Positions 26,082-34,180 of a DNA stretch of 42,385 nt are shown here, in pieces. The notes under the pieces are model-generated. The model worked only from the letters and a program-made list of their open reading frames with translations. It was not told the DNA's origin and searched no databases. How positions within the stretch are numbered: position 1 is the stretch's first letter; the number at the start of each line of letters is the position of its first letter. This stretch comes from an uncultured Bacteroidota bacterium. GTDB lineage: Bacteria > Bacteroidota > Bacteroidia > Chitinophagales > Chitinophagaceae. A program made the translations under genes and the position numbers. The DNA is taken from assembly GCA_903882965.1 (NCBI GenBank), contig CAIRZD010000298.1, positions 1 through 42,385 of the forward strand. Reading direction: 5' to 3'.

Positions 26082-26981
26082 ATGAGTTTTGACCTATATT
26101 TCTATAAGAGAAAAGACAGCACAATTACAGAACAAGATATAGCTGAGTACCTTAGCCAAAACTTACCATTTAATAATAGTGAGCATACAAAGCAATGGTG
26201 TTATGAGAATCCAGAAACAGGAGTATACTTTTTGATTCACTGGAACGAAATTAACAATGATCCAGAATATATAAAGTCTTTCGATAGCTTTGAAGAGTTT
26301 AAATATTTGAATTTTAGTTTTAGCATTAATTTTTACAGGCCCACATTTTTTGGAATTGAGATTTTTCCAGTAATTGAAAAATTTATTAACTCCCTTGAGC
26401 TTCATGTGCTTGATCCTCAAGATGAAAATGACCCAAACAATCCTCATAAATTCCCTTCTGGTTATTTTCAAGAGCAATGGACAAGACACAATAACGGAGT
26501 GACTTTAGACAGTTTTGAAAAGTTTAAATTTGAATATTTACCGCTAGAAATATCAAACTATTTATGGTTATACCAATATCACCGGCAAGACTTACAAACC
26601 ATTTTAGGAGACAATATATTCGTAACTGGTTTCTTTGTTTTGAAAAATAAAGAAGATGGAAAGCTATACACAGCCTGTGTATGGCCGCAACATATTCCAA
26701 TTATACTTCCACAAGTTGACTATTTAATTGTTCAAAAAAAGTATAGCAAATTATTTAAGAAATTCGAAGCAAGCGGAGTGATACCTTATAAATCAATCAT
26801 TAATGAATTCAAAAATTATTTTGAAACCTTTGAATATATCGTGCCCAATTTAAAACTATTGAAACCAGCCAACGCTAACAAAATAGAGAAACAATTTAAC
26901 GCTTTGAAACTAGGAAAGGCAGTCCCTGATTTTGGGACTATAATCCCTCTAGACAGATTTGTAAATGTTAGCTCAAACTGA
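26082..26981 (+). CDS. Hypothetical 299-residue protein of a Bacteroidota family
   Basis: I do not recognise a characterised family. The opening MSFDLYFYKRKDSTITEQDIAEYL, then ENPETGVYFLIHWNE and FYRPTFFGIEIFPVIEKFI, resembles unnamed proteins that I recall as scattered in Bacteroidota and other bacteria. The protein is acidic and aromatic-rich, with no signal peptide or membrane helix. A TTG at 26049 extends the frame, but the ATG at 26082 fits the conserved beginning. Codon use is clearly more AT-rich than gcvP or the PKS operon, which suggests later arrival. A cytosolic accessory, possibly immunity-like, role is only a guess. Confidence 0.65.
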   Translation: MSFDLYFYKRKDSTITEQDIAEYLSQNLPFNNSEHTKQWCYENPETGVYFLIHWNEINNDPEYIKSFDSFEEFKYLNFSFSINFYRPTFFGIEIFPVIEKFINSLELHVLDPQDENDPNNPHKFPSGYFQEQWTRHNNGVTLDSFEKFKFEYLPLEISNYLWLYQYHRQDLQTILGDNIFVTGFFVLKNKEDGKLYTACVWPQHIPIILPQVDYLIVQKKYSKLFKKFEASGVIPYKSIINEFKNYFETFEYIVPNLKLLKPANANKIEKQFNALKLGKAVPDFGTIIPLDRFVNVSSN

Positions 26982-27034
26982 TATTTGGAAAATCCTGAAT
27001 AATACAATAAAACAAAAATAGTATCTACTGCTTT

Positions 27035-28174
27035 TTAAAAAACGCTCCCCGAAGCCCCCCTAATCAGCGCCCGTTTCACAAAAGGAAAAGCATTCGCCAC
27101 TTTTAAAAAAACAGAAGTAATACCACCCTTTCCAAAATTACTTTGTATAAACCTCCCCATAGACAGGCGCTTTGAAAACACACTGCCCCATTGGTCACTA
27201 TAGTTTTTCTCCATCACTTCCCTGCTGATACTCCCCTTCAAAAATTCATCAATAAGGCCTCCCGATATTTTTGCTGCACGCATCGCCATGCTCATGCCAT
27301 TACCACATAAAGGCGTGATTGAACCCGCGGCATCACCCAGCAGCAACACATGCTCCTCCACCTGTGTCTTCCGCTCAAAACTGATCTGTGATATAGCCAG
27401 TGGTGATTCATACAGAAATTCAGCCTCACCAAATATCTTTTTAAGCCACGGATTCTGCATTACCGTTTCCTGCTCTAATCTTTTAATATCATTGCCGTTC
27501 TCCTGCAGGTTGGTGGCAGTGGTAAGGTAGCACAGGCATGTTCTTCCATCTTCCACTCGTGATATACCGCAATAACCATTTTTAAAATTATGTAGCCCCA
27601 CTATATCATTCGGCCATGGGTAATTGATGTGGTATTTTACAGCTATATAATTATTAAGCGCCCTGTTCTTTTCCTTAATAAATGTTCGCTGCCATTTCAC
27701 ATCTATGTTGCTCCGTTTGCCCCATGTGCCGCAAACGACTTTAGCTGCATAGGTTTGGTCTTTAGCTTTTACAGTATAGGAGTCACTACCCCATTGCACA
27801 TCTTCAACCTTGGTTTTTGTAAGTATTGTTGCACCGGCCTTTTGTGCAAGTTCAGCAAGCGCCGCATCCAGCTTATACCTGCTGATGCCAAAGCCACCTT
27901 GTGGCAGGTCGGCGTTCACCACATTCCCTCTTGCGTCCGTAACCTGTAGCTTATTGATCACCGGCAATTGCATCTCATCAACTGCGAGGCCAAGGCTTAA
28001 CAAAAAAGGCTTACTCTCCATGCTTATATATTCGCCGCATACTTTATGCTTTGGATAACTTTCTTTTTCCAGCAGCAGTATTTTATAATGTTGTCGCCCT
28101 AATAAAATTGCTAAAGAGAGGCCGGCTATACCACCGCCAACTATCACCACATCATATGTATTGCTGCTATTCAT
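27035..28174 (-). CDS. FAD-dependent oxidoreductase of the type III PKS operon
   Basis: The 379-residue protein is a group A flavoprotein of the geranylgeranyl-reductase/PHBH-like kind. It has the N-terminal FAD motif VVIVGGGIAGLSLAILLG, followed by LLEKESYPKHKVCGEYIS, and the second FAD motif VLLLGDAAGSITPLCGNGMSMAM. It may hydroxylate or reduce the polyketide product. The gene overlaps the methyltransferase gene by 8 bp, so the three genes are transcribed and probably translated together. No membrane anchor. The reaction cannot be assigned from sequence alone. Confidence 0.88.
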   Translation of the reverse strand: MNSSNTYDVVIVGGGIAGLSLAILLGRQHYKILLLEKESYPKHKVCGEYISMESKPFLLSLGLAVDEMQLPVINKLQVTDARGNVVNADLPQGGFGISRYKLDAALAELAQKAGATILTKTKVEDVQWGSDSYTVKAKDQTYAAKVVCGTWGKRSNIDVKWQRTFIKEKNRALNNYIAVKYHINYPWPNDIVGLHNFKNGYCGISRVEDGRTCLCYLTTATNLQENGNDIKRLEQETVMQNPWLKKIFGEAEFLYESPLAISQISFERKTQVEEHVLLLGDAAGSITPLCGNGMSMAMRAAKISGGLIDEFLKGSISREVMEKNYSDQWGSVFSKRLSMGRFIQSNFGKGGITSVFLKVANAFPFVKRALIRGASGSVF

Positions 28175-28862
28175 GATTCACACAAATAAGGTAGCGAAAC
28201 GCCCATTGCCATTTGATCCTATAGTTTTTGATCCCTGCATCTGATAGTATTTTCACCCACTCACTTTTTTTGAATCCGCGTTTCACCGATAAAGGAGCAT
28301 CGTTTTTTACAAGGTAAGATCTCGAGAATAATTTTGTCATGATCTTTATTGAATGGTAAGCTAAAGCATGCCGGTGAAGGTCATTTATAAAAAATCCTAC
28401 CCTGCTGTTTACTTTCAGCCATTGCATCTGCGCTACCAGTTCATCATCCGTGAAATGATGGCAAAACAGTGACAAGAAAATAACATCCGGCTTTTCTCCG
28501 CTCCATTTCACAGTGCGGTAATCGCTGCATATCCATTCAATGTCAGAGCCTGATTCCTGTGCATACGCTATACATTCCCGCTTTATATCAACACCTGTAA
28601 GTTTTGCTTTTCGTTGCTTCTTTGCAAGATGTTTTTTTATCGCAAAAAGGTTGTCACCGCCGCCACAGCCTATCTCAGCTATAGTTAATGATGGTGCAGG
28701 TATGCTGTTAATAAAATGATCAACCCCTTTACAGGTAATATTATGGCCACCGAGAAAAGTATTTACTGTATTTAATTCACGAAGATTGATCAAAAGATCA
28801 CTGTAAGGAATATCATCATTATCCAGCAGCTCCTTTTCGTATGACTTTGTGTTCAGGTTCAT
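28167..28862 (-). CDS. SAM-dependent methyltransferase of the type III PKS operon
   Basis: The 231-residue class I methyltransferase has motif I IAEIGCGGGDNLFAI (residues about 61-75), the acidic end of strand 2 in TGVDIKRECI and a motif IV strand DVIFLSLFCHHFTDDEL. The unusual SLFCHHF and FFINDLHRH segments resemble small-molecule (UbiE/O-methyltransferase) enzymes. It overlaps the PKS stop by 4 bp and the flavoprotein start by 8 bp. A role in methylating a pyrone, resorcinol or quinone product is inferred from the operon. Confidence 0.85.
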   Translation of the reverse strand: MNLNTKSYEKELLDNDDIPYSDLLINLRELNTVNTFLGGHNITCKGVDHFINSIPAPSLTIAEIGCGGGDNLFAIKKHLAKKQRKAKLTGVDIKRECIAYAQESGSDIEWICSDYRTVKWSGEKPDVIFLSLFCHHFTDDELVAQMQWLKVNSRVGFFINDLHRHALAYHSIKIMTKLFSRSYLVKNDAPLSVKRGFKKSEWVKILSDAGIKNYRIKWQWAFRYLICVNHE

Positions 28863-29947
28863 ATCGCAGTCATTATTACACTTTCCATAGTAAGGCCGGG
28901 ACCAAATGCAGCTGCAAAAATATGTCCTCCATCATCCGGTATTTTCGCCCACATTTCTTTCAATACAAACAATATGGTAGCCGAAGACATATTTCCATAC
29001 TCCTTCAATATTTTATAAGAAGCCGCAAGGTCATCATCCGTAAGTGATAGGCCCTTACCCAGTGCTTCCAGTATCCGCTTACCTCCCGGATGTATACAGT
29101 AGTGTTTTATTGAGTCTTCGGTATATCCGGCCTTTTCAATAGCGCGCTCTTTAAGTGGCCCTATATCCGCCCTGAATAATTCCGGCACATCCGCATCAAG
29201 GGTCATCACAAAGCCATTTGATGAAAGACGCCACGACATACTGTCCTTTGCTTCTTTCAGCACTTCCGAATAAAAACTATCCAGCCTTATTCCTTTATGT
29301 GTATCATTATCATTGCACACCAATGCAGCGGCGCTGCCATCTCCAAATAAAAGTGGCGCAGTGATCGCATCTTCTGTAAATGTCTTTTGAAAATGAAGGC
29401 TGCACAGTTCCGTACATACCAGCAGTACTTTGGATGCCGGTTGCGCAGTTACAATATCATTGGCCATTTTTAGTGCATGGATGGCTGCATAGCAACCCAT
29501 AAAATTTATCGCTGTGCGGGTAGTATTTGTATTTAGCCCCATCGCTTCCATTAGCTCCAGTTCCAGGCCCGGGGCACTCATGCCGGTACAGCTGACGGTG
29601 ATGAGATGCGTGATCTCGCCTTTTTCTATGATCCCATCAATACATTTTTCAGCGCATTTCAAGGTAAGTGGCAGCGCATGTTTCCCAAACCACTGCATTC
29701 TGTATTCCAGGTTAGGGAATGGTTCCAGATCGCGCGACTTTGGGAAAAACTGCCATTCATTAATGGGTAATGTAAAGTCCGGTATTACCGAGTAGCGCGT
29801 ATCAATACCACTGTGTTTATACAGGTAACTTAATATTCTCCTTTCTTTTTCACCGGCATTGTACGCGCCTTCCATAAACTCCAGCAAGTGCTGCTGGGTA
29901 TGCTTGTAAGGCGGCAATTCAGTAGATATGGATATTATTTTTGCCAA
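28859..29947 (-). CDS. Type III polyketide synthase (chalcone/stilbene synthase family)
   Basis: The 362-residue protein carries the full catalytic triad: Cys152 in INFMGCYAA, His286 in CIHPGGKRIL and Asn319 in EYGNMSSAT, with GFGPG-like AAFGPGLTMES at the end. Such enzymes extend an acyl-CoA starter with malonyl-CoA to make alkylpyrones, alkylresorcinols or phloroglucinols. The start is a TTG (29947-29945): a stop precedes it directly and the following KIISISTELPPYKHTQ is the normal N-terminus. It leads a three-gene overlapping operon with a methyltransferase and a flavoprotein. The starter unit and the product are not known. Confidence 0.93.
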   Translation of the reverse strand: MAKIISISTELPPYKHTQQHLLEFMEGAYNAGEKERRILSYLYKHSGIDTRYSVIPDFTLPINEWQFFPKSRDLEPFPNLEYRMQWFGKHALPLTLKCAEKCIDGIIEKGEITHLITVSCTGMSAPGLELELMEAMGLNTNTTRTAINFMGCYAAIHALKMANDIVTAQPASKVLLVCTELCSLHFQKTFTEDAITAPLLFGDGSAAALVCNDNDTHKGIRLDSFYSEVLKEAKDSMSWRLSSNGFVMTLDADVPELFRADIGPLKERAIEKAGYTEDSIKHYCIHPGGKRILEALGKGLSLTDDDLAASYKILKEYGNMSSATILFVLKEMWAKIPDDGGHIFAAAFGPGLTMESVIMTAI

Positions 29948-30110
29948 TCAGGTTCTTTTAAAATATCCCGCGGGAAATTATTCTCTCGCGAAGGCGCAAA
30001 GACGTGGTGCTCTCATTTTGTTTTTAAGACCGCAAACGTCGCCGCCTTGTCATGTAATATACGATTGGGAAAAACCGATGGTTTCCCTTGTTAATATTAC
30101 TTATAAAAAA
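29948..30110. other. Short non-coding stretch before the PKS operon
   Basis: No gene is visible. It includes a CGCGAAGGCGCAAAGACG repeat-like element at 29987-30004, which I recall as a common Bacteroidota intergenic repeat. No TAnnTTTG box for the PKS operon could be identified on the minus strand. Confidence 0.45.
29987..30004. repeat. Repeat-like element CGCGAAGGCGCAAAGACG
   Basis: Two tandem degenerate units (GCGAAG, GCGCAAAG). It resembles intergenic repeats known from memory in Bacteroidota. Single copy in this window, so the call rests on resemblance only. Confidence 0.3.
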
Positions 30111-30417
30111 TCATACCCAAAACGGGAAAAGAGCGAAAGTAAATTCGAATCCTTCTTTAGTATCGTTGGTTTTCTCTCTGAACTTAAGCGCAGCTGCGCA
30201 AAAAATAACAACATCAATTTTATTGAACTTTGTCTTTATTTCATTAATTATACGATTATTTTCTGAAACTAAACTCAAATCTGCCCGAATAAAAAAAGTT
30301 CTCTCCTTTTGCTATCGAGCTGCCAATAACAATTACCTTATCTCCGTTTCTTAAGAAATGTGTTGCGATACCTTTTCCGATGCCATGCGTGCCACCCGTT
30401 ATTAATATATGTTTTAT
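30111..30417 (-). pseudogene. Decayed short-chain dehydrogenase/reductase (SDR) gene
   Basis: Reading the minus strand from 30417 gives KHILITGGTHGIGKGIATHF and DKVIVIGSS, the NAD(P)-binding TGxxxGIG start of an SDR, with ATA where the ATG should be. The frame breaks at the T7 run (30291-30297); after removing one T it continues FIRADLSLVSENNR and FNKIDVVIFCAAALK, the second conserved SDR strand and the NNAG-equivalent. It ends at a stop near 30111 without the catalytic YxxxK part, about 100 residues of a usual 240. It follows the membrane-protein gene by 7 bp, so it was the third gene of the yceI operon. It has three separate lesions: start codon, frameshift and truncation. Confidence 0.75.
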
Positions 30418-30424
30418 TTACTTA

Positions 30425-30817
30425 TTATTGTATTTGTTTATTAAAGAATGGAGAGATAGTAAAATATGCAAGGGAGGGGAAAAAGTGCATGGGAACAACT
30501 AGATCTGGGAACAACTCTGGACTTTTTACGCTCAATGGCAAGCTCATGCTAATAGGTCCGATAATTGTAGCAAAAGAAACCACTGAAATCAACACCTGAT
30601 ACCATCCTGCCAATTTTATTTTGTTCATTCTTTGCAGCAGAACATAACCGCAAGCAATCAACATTGACCCCAATACCGAGCCGCCGATTATTGATGGAAT
30701 ATTAACTATTTTACCAAAAGCTGTTTCCAGCGTATTTTGATAGATCGTGAAATAAATTACTCCTGCTATCGCAGATAGAATACCAGCAACTATGCCGTGT
30801 ATGAATATTTTCTTCAT
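30425..30817 (-). CDS. Four-helix integral membrane protein of the yceI operon
   Basis: A 130-residue hydrophobic protein with four membrane helices and a small glycine motif (IIGGSVLGSMLIACGYVLL). I recall similar unnamed proteins beside YceI and SDR genes in Bacteroidota, but no function is known. Its ATG overlaps the yceI stop by one base (TAATG), which implies coupled translation. Confidence 0.75.
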   Translation of the reverse strand: MKKIFIHGIVAGILSAIAGVIYFTIYQNTLETAFGKIVNIPSIIGGSVLGSMLIACGYVLLQRMNKIKLAGWYQVLISVVSFATIIGPISMSLPLSVKSPELFPDLVVPMHFFPSLAYFTISPFFNKQIQ

Positions 30818-31353
30818 TATTGTTTTGTTACGGGTACTGAAATGTCAATTGTCAATTCTTTACCAGCATGACCTGACATTCCTTTTTCAGGACCAACATT
30901 GTAATCGAGCCTGTTTACTACGAAACTGCCAGTAAATGTGTTATTCACGAATGTAAATGGAATAGTTACTTCTTTTTTTACGCCATGCATATCAAGTGTA
31001 CCTCTCACTTCATAGCCAGTAGCGGTCTTAGAGAACTTATTTGAAACAAACTTTATTTCGGGATAGTTCTCGACATCAAAGAATTTTTCGCCTTTGGCTT
31101 TCTTATTTTTCATGCCGTTACCTGTATTTATAGAAGAAGCATCTACAGCAACGTCAAATTTTGAAGCATTGATGTTATTTTCGTCAAATGCTATATCACC
31201 TTTGAACTTTGTAAATACGCCTGATGGATCTTTACTGGTGAATTTTATGGAATAGCCTTCCGTTACCTTCCAGTTAATAGAATTTGCTGTTGTGAATGCA
31301 GTGCAGGCAACCAATATGATAAATGCTGCATACCCGATTTTCATTTTTTTCAT
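30817..31353 (-). CDS. YceI-family periplasmic lipocalin-like protein
   Basis: The 178-residue protein has a signal peptide (MKKMKIGYAAFIILVACTAFTTA) and a complete YceI beta-barrel: WKVTEGYSIKFTSKDPSGVFTKFKG, FDVAVDASSINTGNGMKNKKAKGEKFFDVENYPEIKFVS split across two strands, and the final SFVVNRLDYNVGPEKGM. YceI proteins bind isoprenoid-type lipids. The start is ATG 31353: the longest frame begins at a TTG 33 bp upstream, before the signal peptide. It is divergent from a Crp/Fnr regulator, which probably controls it. Confidence 0.9.
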   Translation of the reverse strand: MKKMKIGYAAFIILVACTAFTTANSINWKVTEGYSIKFTSKDPSGVFTKFKGDIAFDENNINASKFDVAVDASSINTGNGMKNKKAKGEKFFDVENYPEIKFVSNKFSKTATGYEVRGTLDMHGVKKEVTIPFTFVNNTFTGSFVVNRLDYNVGPEKGMSGHAGKELTIDISVPVTKQ

Positions 31354-31402
31354 GTTTTTGATTTTTGTTTGCACAAAGTTCAACAATAATTAAACCATCT
31401 CA

Positions 31403-31418
31403 CTTAATGTAGATTAAG
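31403..31418. promoter_or_regulatory. Candidate operator for the Crp/Fnr regulator
   Basis: A perfect dyad, CTTAAT-GTAG-ATTAAG, lies in the 98-bp gap between the divergent crp-like and yceI genes. It sits just upstream of the -7 box at 31427-31434, over the place of its -33 element. Size (16 bp) and symmetry fit a Crp/Fnr dimer; binding is inferred. Confidence 0.5.
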
Positions 31419-31426
31419 AAACAAAC

Positions 31427-31434
31427 TACCTTTG
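31427..31434 (+). promoter_or_regulatory. -7 box of the Crp/Fnr-family gene
   Basis: TACCTTTG, a full TAnnTTTG match, 17 bases before the ATG at 31452. The -33 position is occupied by the dyad at 31403-31418. Confidence 0.55.
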
Positions 31435-31451
31435 TTATTAATTCTTAGCCA

Positions 31452-32024
31452 ATGAAATCACTCCTTGATGAAATTTCCAATGAAAAATCCATTTCCTCTG
31501 AGAAACTTCAGTTACTCAAGAGTAGTGTCGTAACCAAGCATATTGCAAAAGGCGAAATTTTACGAAGGAAAGGTGAAAAACCAGAGAAGTTTTATTTTGT
31601 AAAGAAGGGTTGCCTACGAAGCTACGCTATAGACGAAAAGGGGAAGGAACATATTTTTATGTTTGCTCCGGAAGGTTGGATAATCGGGGATATTGAATCT
31701 CAGGTCAAAAATATGCCCACACAGTTATTTGTCGACGCAATTGAAGATTCAGAAATTGAAGTATTTGACAAAAAGATTATTAACCTCGACACTCGACTCT
31801 TACAGCCAAAATTAGCTTTAGATAAATTGACAAAAAGAGTAGCAGTACTGCAAAAAAGAATTATCCTACTCATGAGCGCTACTTTGCAGGAACGATATCT
31901 GGACTTCATACAAACCTATCCTGAAATTGTGCAGCGAGTGCCACAAAAAATGATTGCTTCTTACCTGGGCGTTACACCTGAGGCGCTTAGTAAAATACGT
32001 AATGATTTGTCAAAGCATAAGTAA
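31452..32024 (+). CDS. Crp/Fnr-family transcription regulator
   Basis: The 190-residue protein has a cyclic-nucleotide-binding-like barrel (HIAKGEILRRKGEKPEKFYFVKKGCLRSYAI, then FAPEGWIIGDIES) and a C-terminal helix-turn-helix ending VPQKMIASYLGVTPEALSKIRNDLSKH, the typical recognition helix of Bacteroidota Crp/Fnr proteins. There is no Fnr-type cysteine cluster, so the signal is not an iron-sulphur centre; the ligand is unknown. It is divergent from the yceI operon and may regulate both itself and that operon through the dyad between them. Confidence 0.9.
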   Translation: MKSLLDEISNEKSISSEKLQLLKSSVVTKHIAKGEILRRKGEKPEKFYFVKKGCLRSYAIDEKGKEHIFMFAPEGWIIGDIESQVKNMPTQLFVDAIEDSEIEVFDKKIINLDTRLLQPKLALDKLTKRVAVLQKRIILLMSATLQERYLDFIQTYPEIVQRVPQKMIASYLGVTPEALSKIRNDLSKHK

Positions 32025-32068
32025 TTTATTATTGATTCTCTAATTTCCATTTTGAGAATGCCTTATTT

Positions 32069-33994
32069 TTAGGCTATGCCTGCAAAGATCTTGATGTCGG
32101 CGATCTCTCTTACCGCATCGGCTATCGCTTTTGCATCGTAGCCACATTCATGGTGTAGCTCTTCCGGTTTGCCATGTTCCACAATGCGGTCAGGTATACC
32201 CAGTATTTTCACTTCAGGTGTATAATTATTTGCCGCCATAAATTCAAGGATAGCACTGCCAAATCCGCCTACCACAGTCCCGTCTTCTACAGTTACTATC
32301 TTATTAAAGCGTTGGGCTATTTCATGCAGCATCAGCTCATCCAGCGGTTTCACAAAGCGCATATCATAGTGCGCCGGATAGAGGTCTTCTTGTGCCAGTA
32401 TTTTGCAGGCTGCCACAGCAAAATTGCCGGGATGGCCTATGGTAAGTATCGCTACTTCCTGCCCATCATGTATTTTACGGCCTGTGCCGGTTTCAATTTT
32501 TTCAAATGGGGTGCGCCATTGCGGCATCACACCTTGCCCGCGTGGATAGCGTATCACATATGGCGCATCCATTTCGGGTAGCTGCGCGGTATACATCATA
32601 TTACGCAGCTCAGCTTCATTCATTGGTGCCGCTACTATCATATTGGGTATGCACCGCATAAATGCAAGGTCATAAGCACCATGATGCGTTGGCCCGTCAT
32701 CACCTACAAGTCCTGCCCGGTCAAGGCAAAAGATAACAGGCAACTTTTGTATCGCCACATCATGTATCACCATATCATAGGCGCGCTGCATGAATGAACT
32801 ATATATATTGCAAAACACTTTTAAACCCTGTGTGGCCATGCCTGCGCTCAGTGTCACCGCATGTTGCTCGGCAATGCCCACATCTATAGCGCGGTCGGGC
32901 ATTACGTCCATCATGAATTTCATAGAACTACCTGATGGCATCGCCGGGGTAATACCCATGATCAGCGGATTCTTCTCTGCCAGTTCCACAAGCGTATGCC
33001 CAAATACGTCCTGGTATTTAGGTGGCTCAGGTACAGTAACTATTTTCTTATTGATCTTACCGGTTATCTTGTCAAATGTGCCGGGCGCATGCCACAGCGT
33101 CTGGTCTTTTTCCGCAAGGTCAAATCCCTTGCCTTTAATTGTTTTTATATGCAGCAATTTAGGGCCGGGTATATCATGCAGGCTTTTTAAGGTCTCGGTA
33201 AGTTTAAGTACATTATGCCCGTCTATAGGCCCGAAATAACGAAGGCCGAGGGCTTCAAAAAGATTGCTGCTCTTAGATACAACACCTTTCAACCCCGCTT
33301 CTATTTTTGATGCCAGTCGCTGGAAATCTTTTGTTGGCAGCTTGCCCAAAACTTTCCACACGTCATCACGAAACCTGTTATAAGAATGCGATGTAGTAAT
33401 ATCAGTAAGGTATTCTTTCAGTCCCCCTACATTGGGGTCTATCGACATATTATTGTCGTTAAGTATTATAAGCACATTGGCATTACTTACCCCTGCATGA
33501 TTCAATGCTTCAAAAGGTAAGCCTGCCGTCATAGCGCCATCACCTATCACAGCTATGTGCCTGCGATGATGCTCTCCCTTGTAAGCAGATGCTATAGCCA
33601 TACCCAGCGCTGCTGATATGGATGTGGATGAATGACCCACACCAAACGTATCATATATACTCTCACTACGCTTCGGGAAACCGCTGATGCCCCCGTATTT
33701 GCGGTTGGTGTGAAATATGCTCCGCCGTCCGGTAAGTATTTTATGTCCGTAAGCCTGGTGCCCTACATCCCATACCAGTTGGTCATCAGGCGTATTGTAT
33801 ACGTAATGTAATGCCACCGTAAGCTCCACAACCCCGAGGCTGGCACCAAAATGCCCCCCATTCACGCTTACACAATCCACAATAAACTGCCGCAATTCGT
33901 CACACACCTGCTGAAGCTGGTTTTTGCCCAGCTTTTTGAGGTCGTCCGGTGTGTTTATCTGGCTAAGTAGTGGCCCTGCTGCTATTTCTTCCAT
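32069..33994 (-). CDS. dxs: 1-deoxy-D-xylulose-5-phosphate synthase
   Basis: This 641-residue TPP enzyme makes DXP from pyruvate and glyceraldehyde 3-phosphate, the first step of the MEP isoprenoid pathway. The N-terminal domain carries the TPP site (HFGASLGVVELTVALHYV, then GDGAMTAGLPFEALNHAG with NDNNMSI). The pyrimidine domain has GIAEQHAVTLSAGMA, with the catalytic Glu, and DRAGLVGDDGPTHHGAYD. The C-terminal domain ends EDGTVVGGFGSAILEFM. Length and domain order are normal. It is monocistronic. The isoprenoids feed quinones and possibly pigments. Confidence 0.97.
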   Translation of the reverse strand: MEEIAAGPLLSQINTPDDLKKLGKNQLQQVCDELRQFIVDCVSVNGGHFGASLGVVELTVALHYVYNTPDDQLVWDVGHQAYGHKILTGRRSIFHTNRKYGGISGFPKRSESIYDTFGVGHSSTSISAALGMAIASAYKGEHHRRHIAVIGDGAMTAGLPFEALNHAGVSNANVLIILNDNNMSIDPNVGGLKEYLTDITTSHSYNRFRDDVWKVLGKLPTKDFQRLASKIEAGLKGVVSKSSNLFEALGLRYFGPIDGHNVLKLTETLKSLHDIPGPKLLHIKTIKGKGFDLAEKDQTLWHAPGTFDKITGKINKKIVTVPEPPKYQDVFGHTLVELAEKNPLIMGITPAMPSGSSMKFMMDVMPDRAIDVGIAEQHAVTLSAGMATQGLKVFCNIYSSFMQRAYDMVIHDVAIQKLPVIFCLDRAGLVGDDGPTHHGAYDLAFMRCIPNMIVAAPMNEAELRNMMYTAQLPEMDAPYVIRYPRGQGVMPQWRTPFEKIETGTGRKIHDGQEVAILTIGHPGNFAVAACKILAQEDLYPAHYDMRFVKPLDELMLHEIAQRFNKIVTVEDGTVVGGFGSAILEFMAANNYTPEVKILGIPDRIVEHGKPEELHHECGYDAKAIADAVREIADIKIFAGIA

Positions 33995-34108
33995 TCACTA
34001 TATTCAAGTAGTAACTTACAAAAATAAATAAAATAATAACGTTCTCCTCTATATACGCACAAAAATGGCAATGTGTTTGCAAAAAGAGTTACTTAATCCG
34101 GGCAATTA

Positions 34109-34141
34109 TTGAGCCAATATGCCCTTATGCGCCTACCTTTG
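34109..34141 (+). promoter_or_regulatory. Promoter of the CPBP/CdsA operon (TTG-N22-TACCTTTG)
   Basis: TTG at 34109-34111 and TACCTTTG at 34134-34141 are 22 bp apart. The TTG coincides with the first codon of the longest open frame and is therefore a promoter element, not a start. Confidence 0.6.
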
Positions 34142-34180
34142 CACCCATTTCCCGGCTTTGGGAAGTTAATTTTGGTTAAA

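Noticed and set aside
30360-30599. Plus-strand 79-residue frame near the SDR remnant
   Set aside because: It is antisense to the four-helix membrane-protein gene and to the SDR remnant.
34109-34180. Longer N-terminus for the CPBP protease starting at TTG
   Set aside because: The segment holds the promoter boxes, and its translation (proline/leucine mix) does not resemble a CPBP start.
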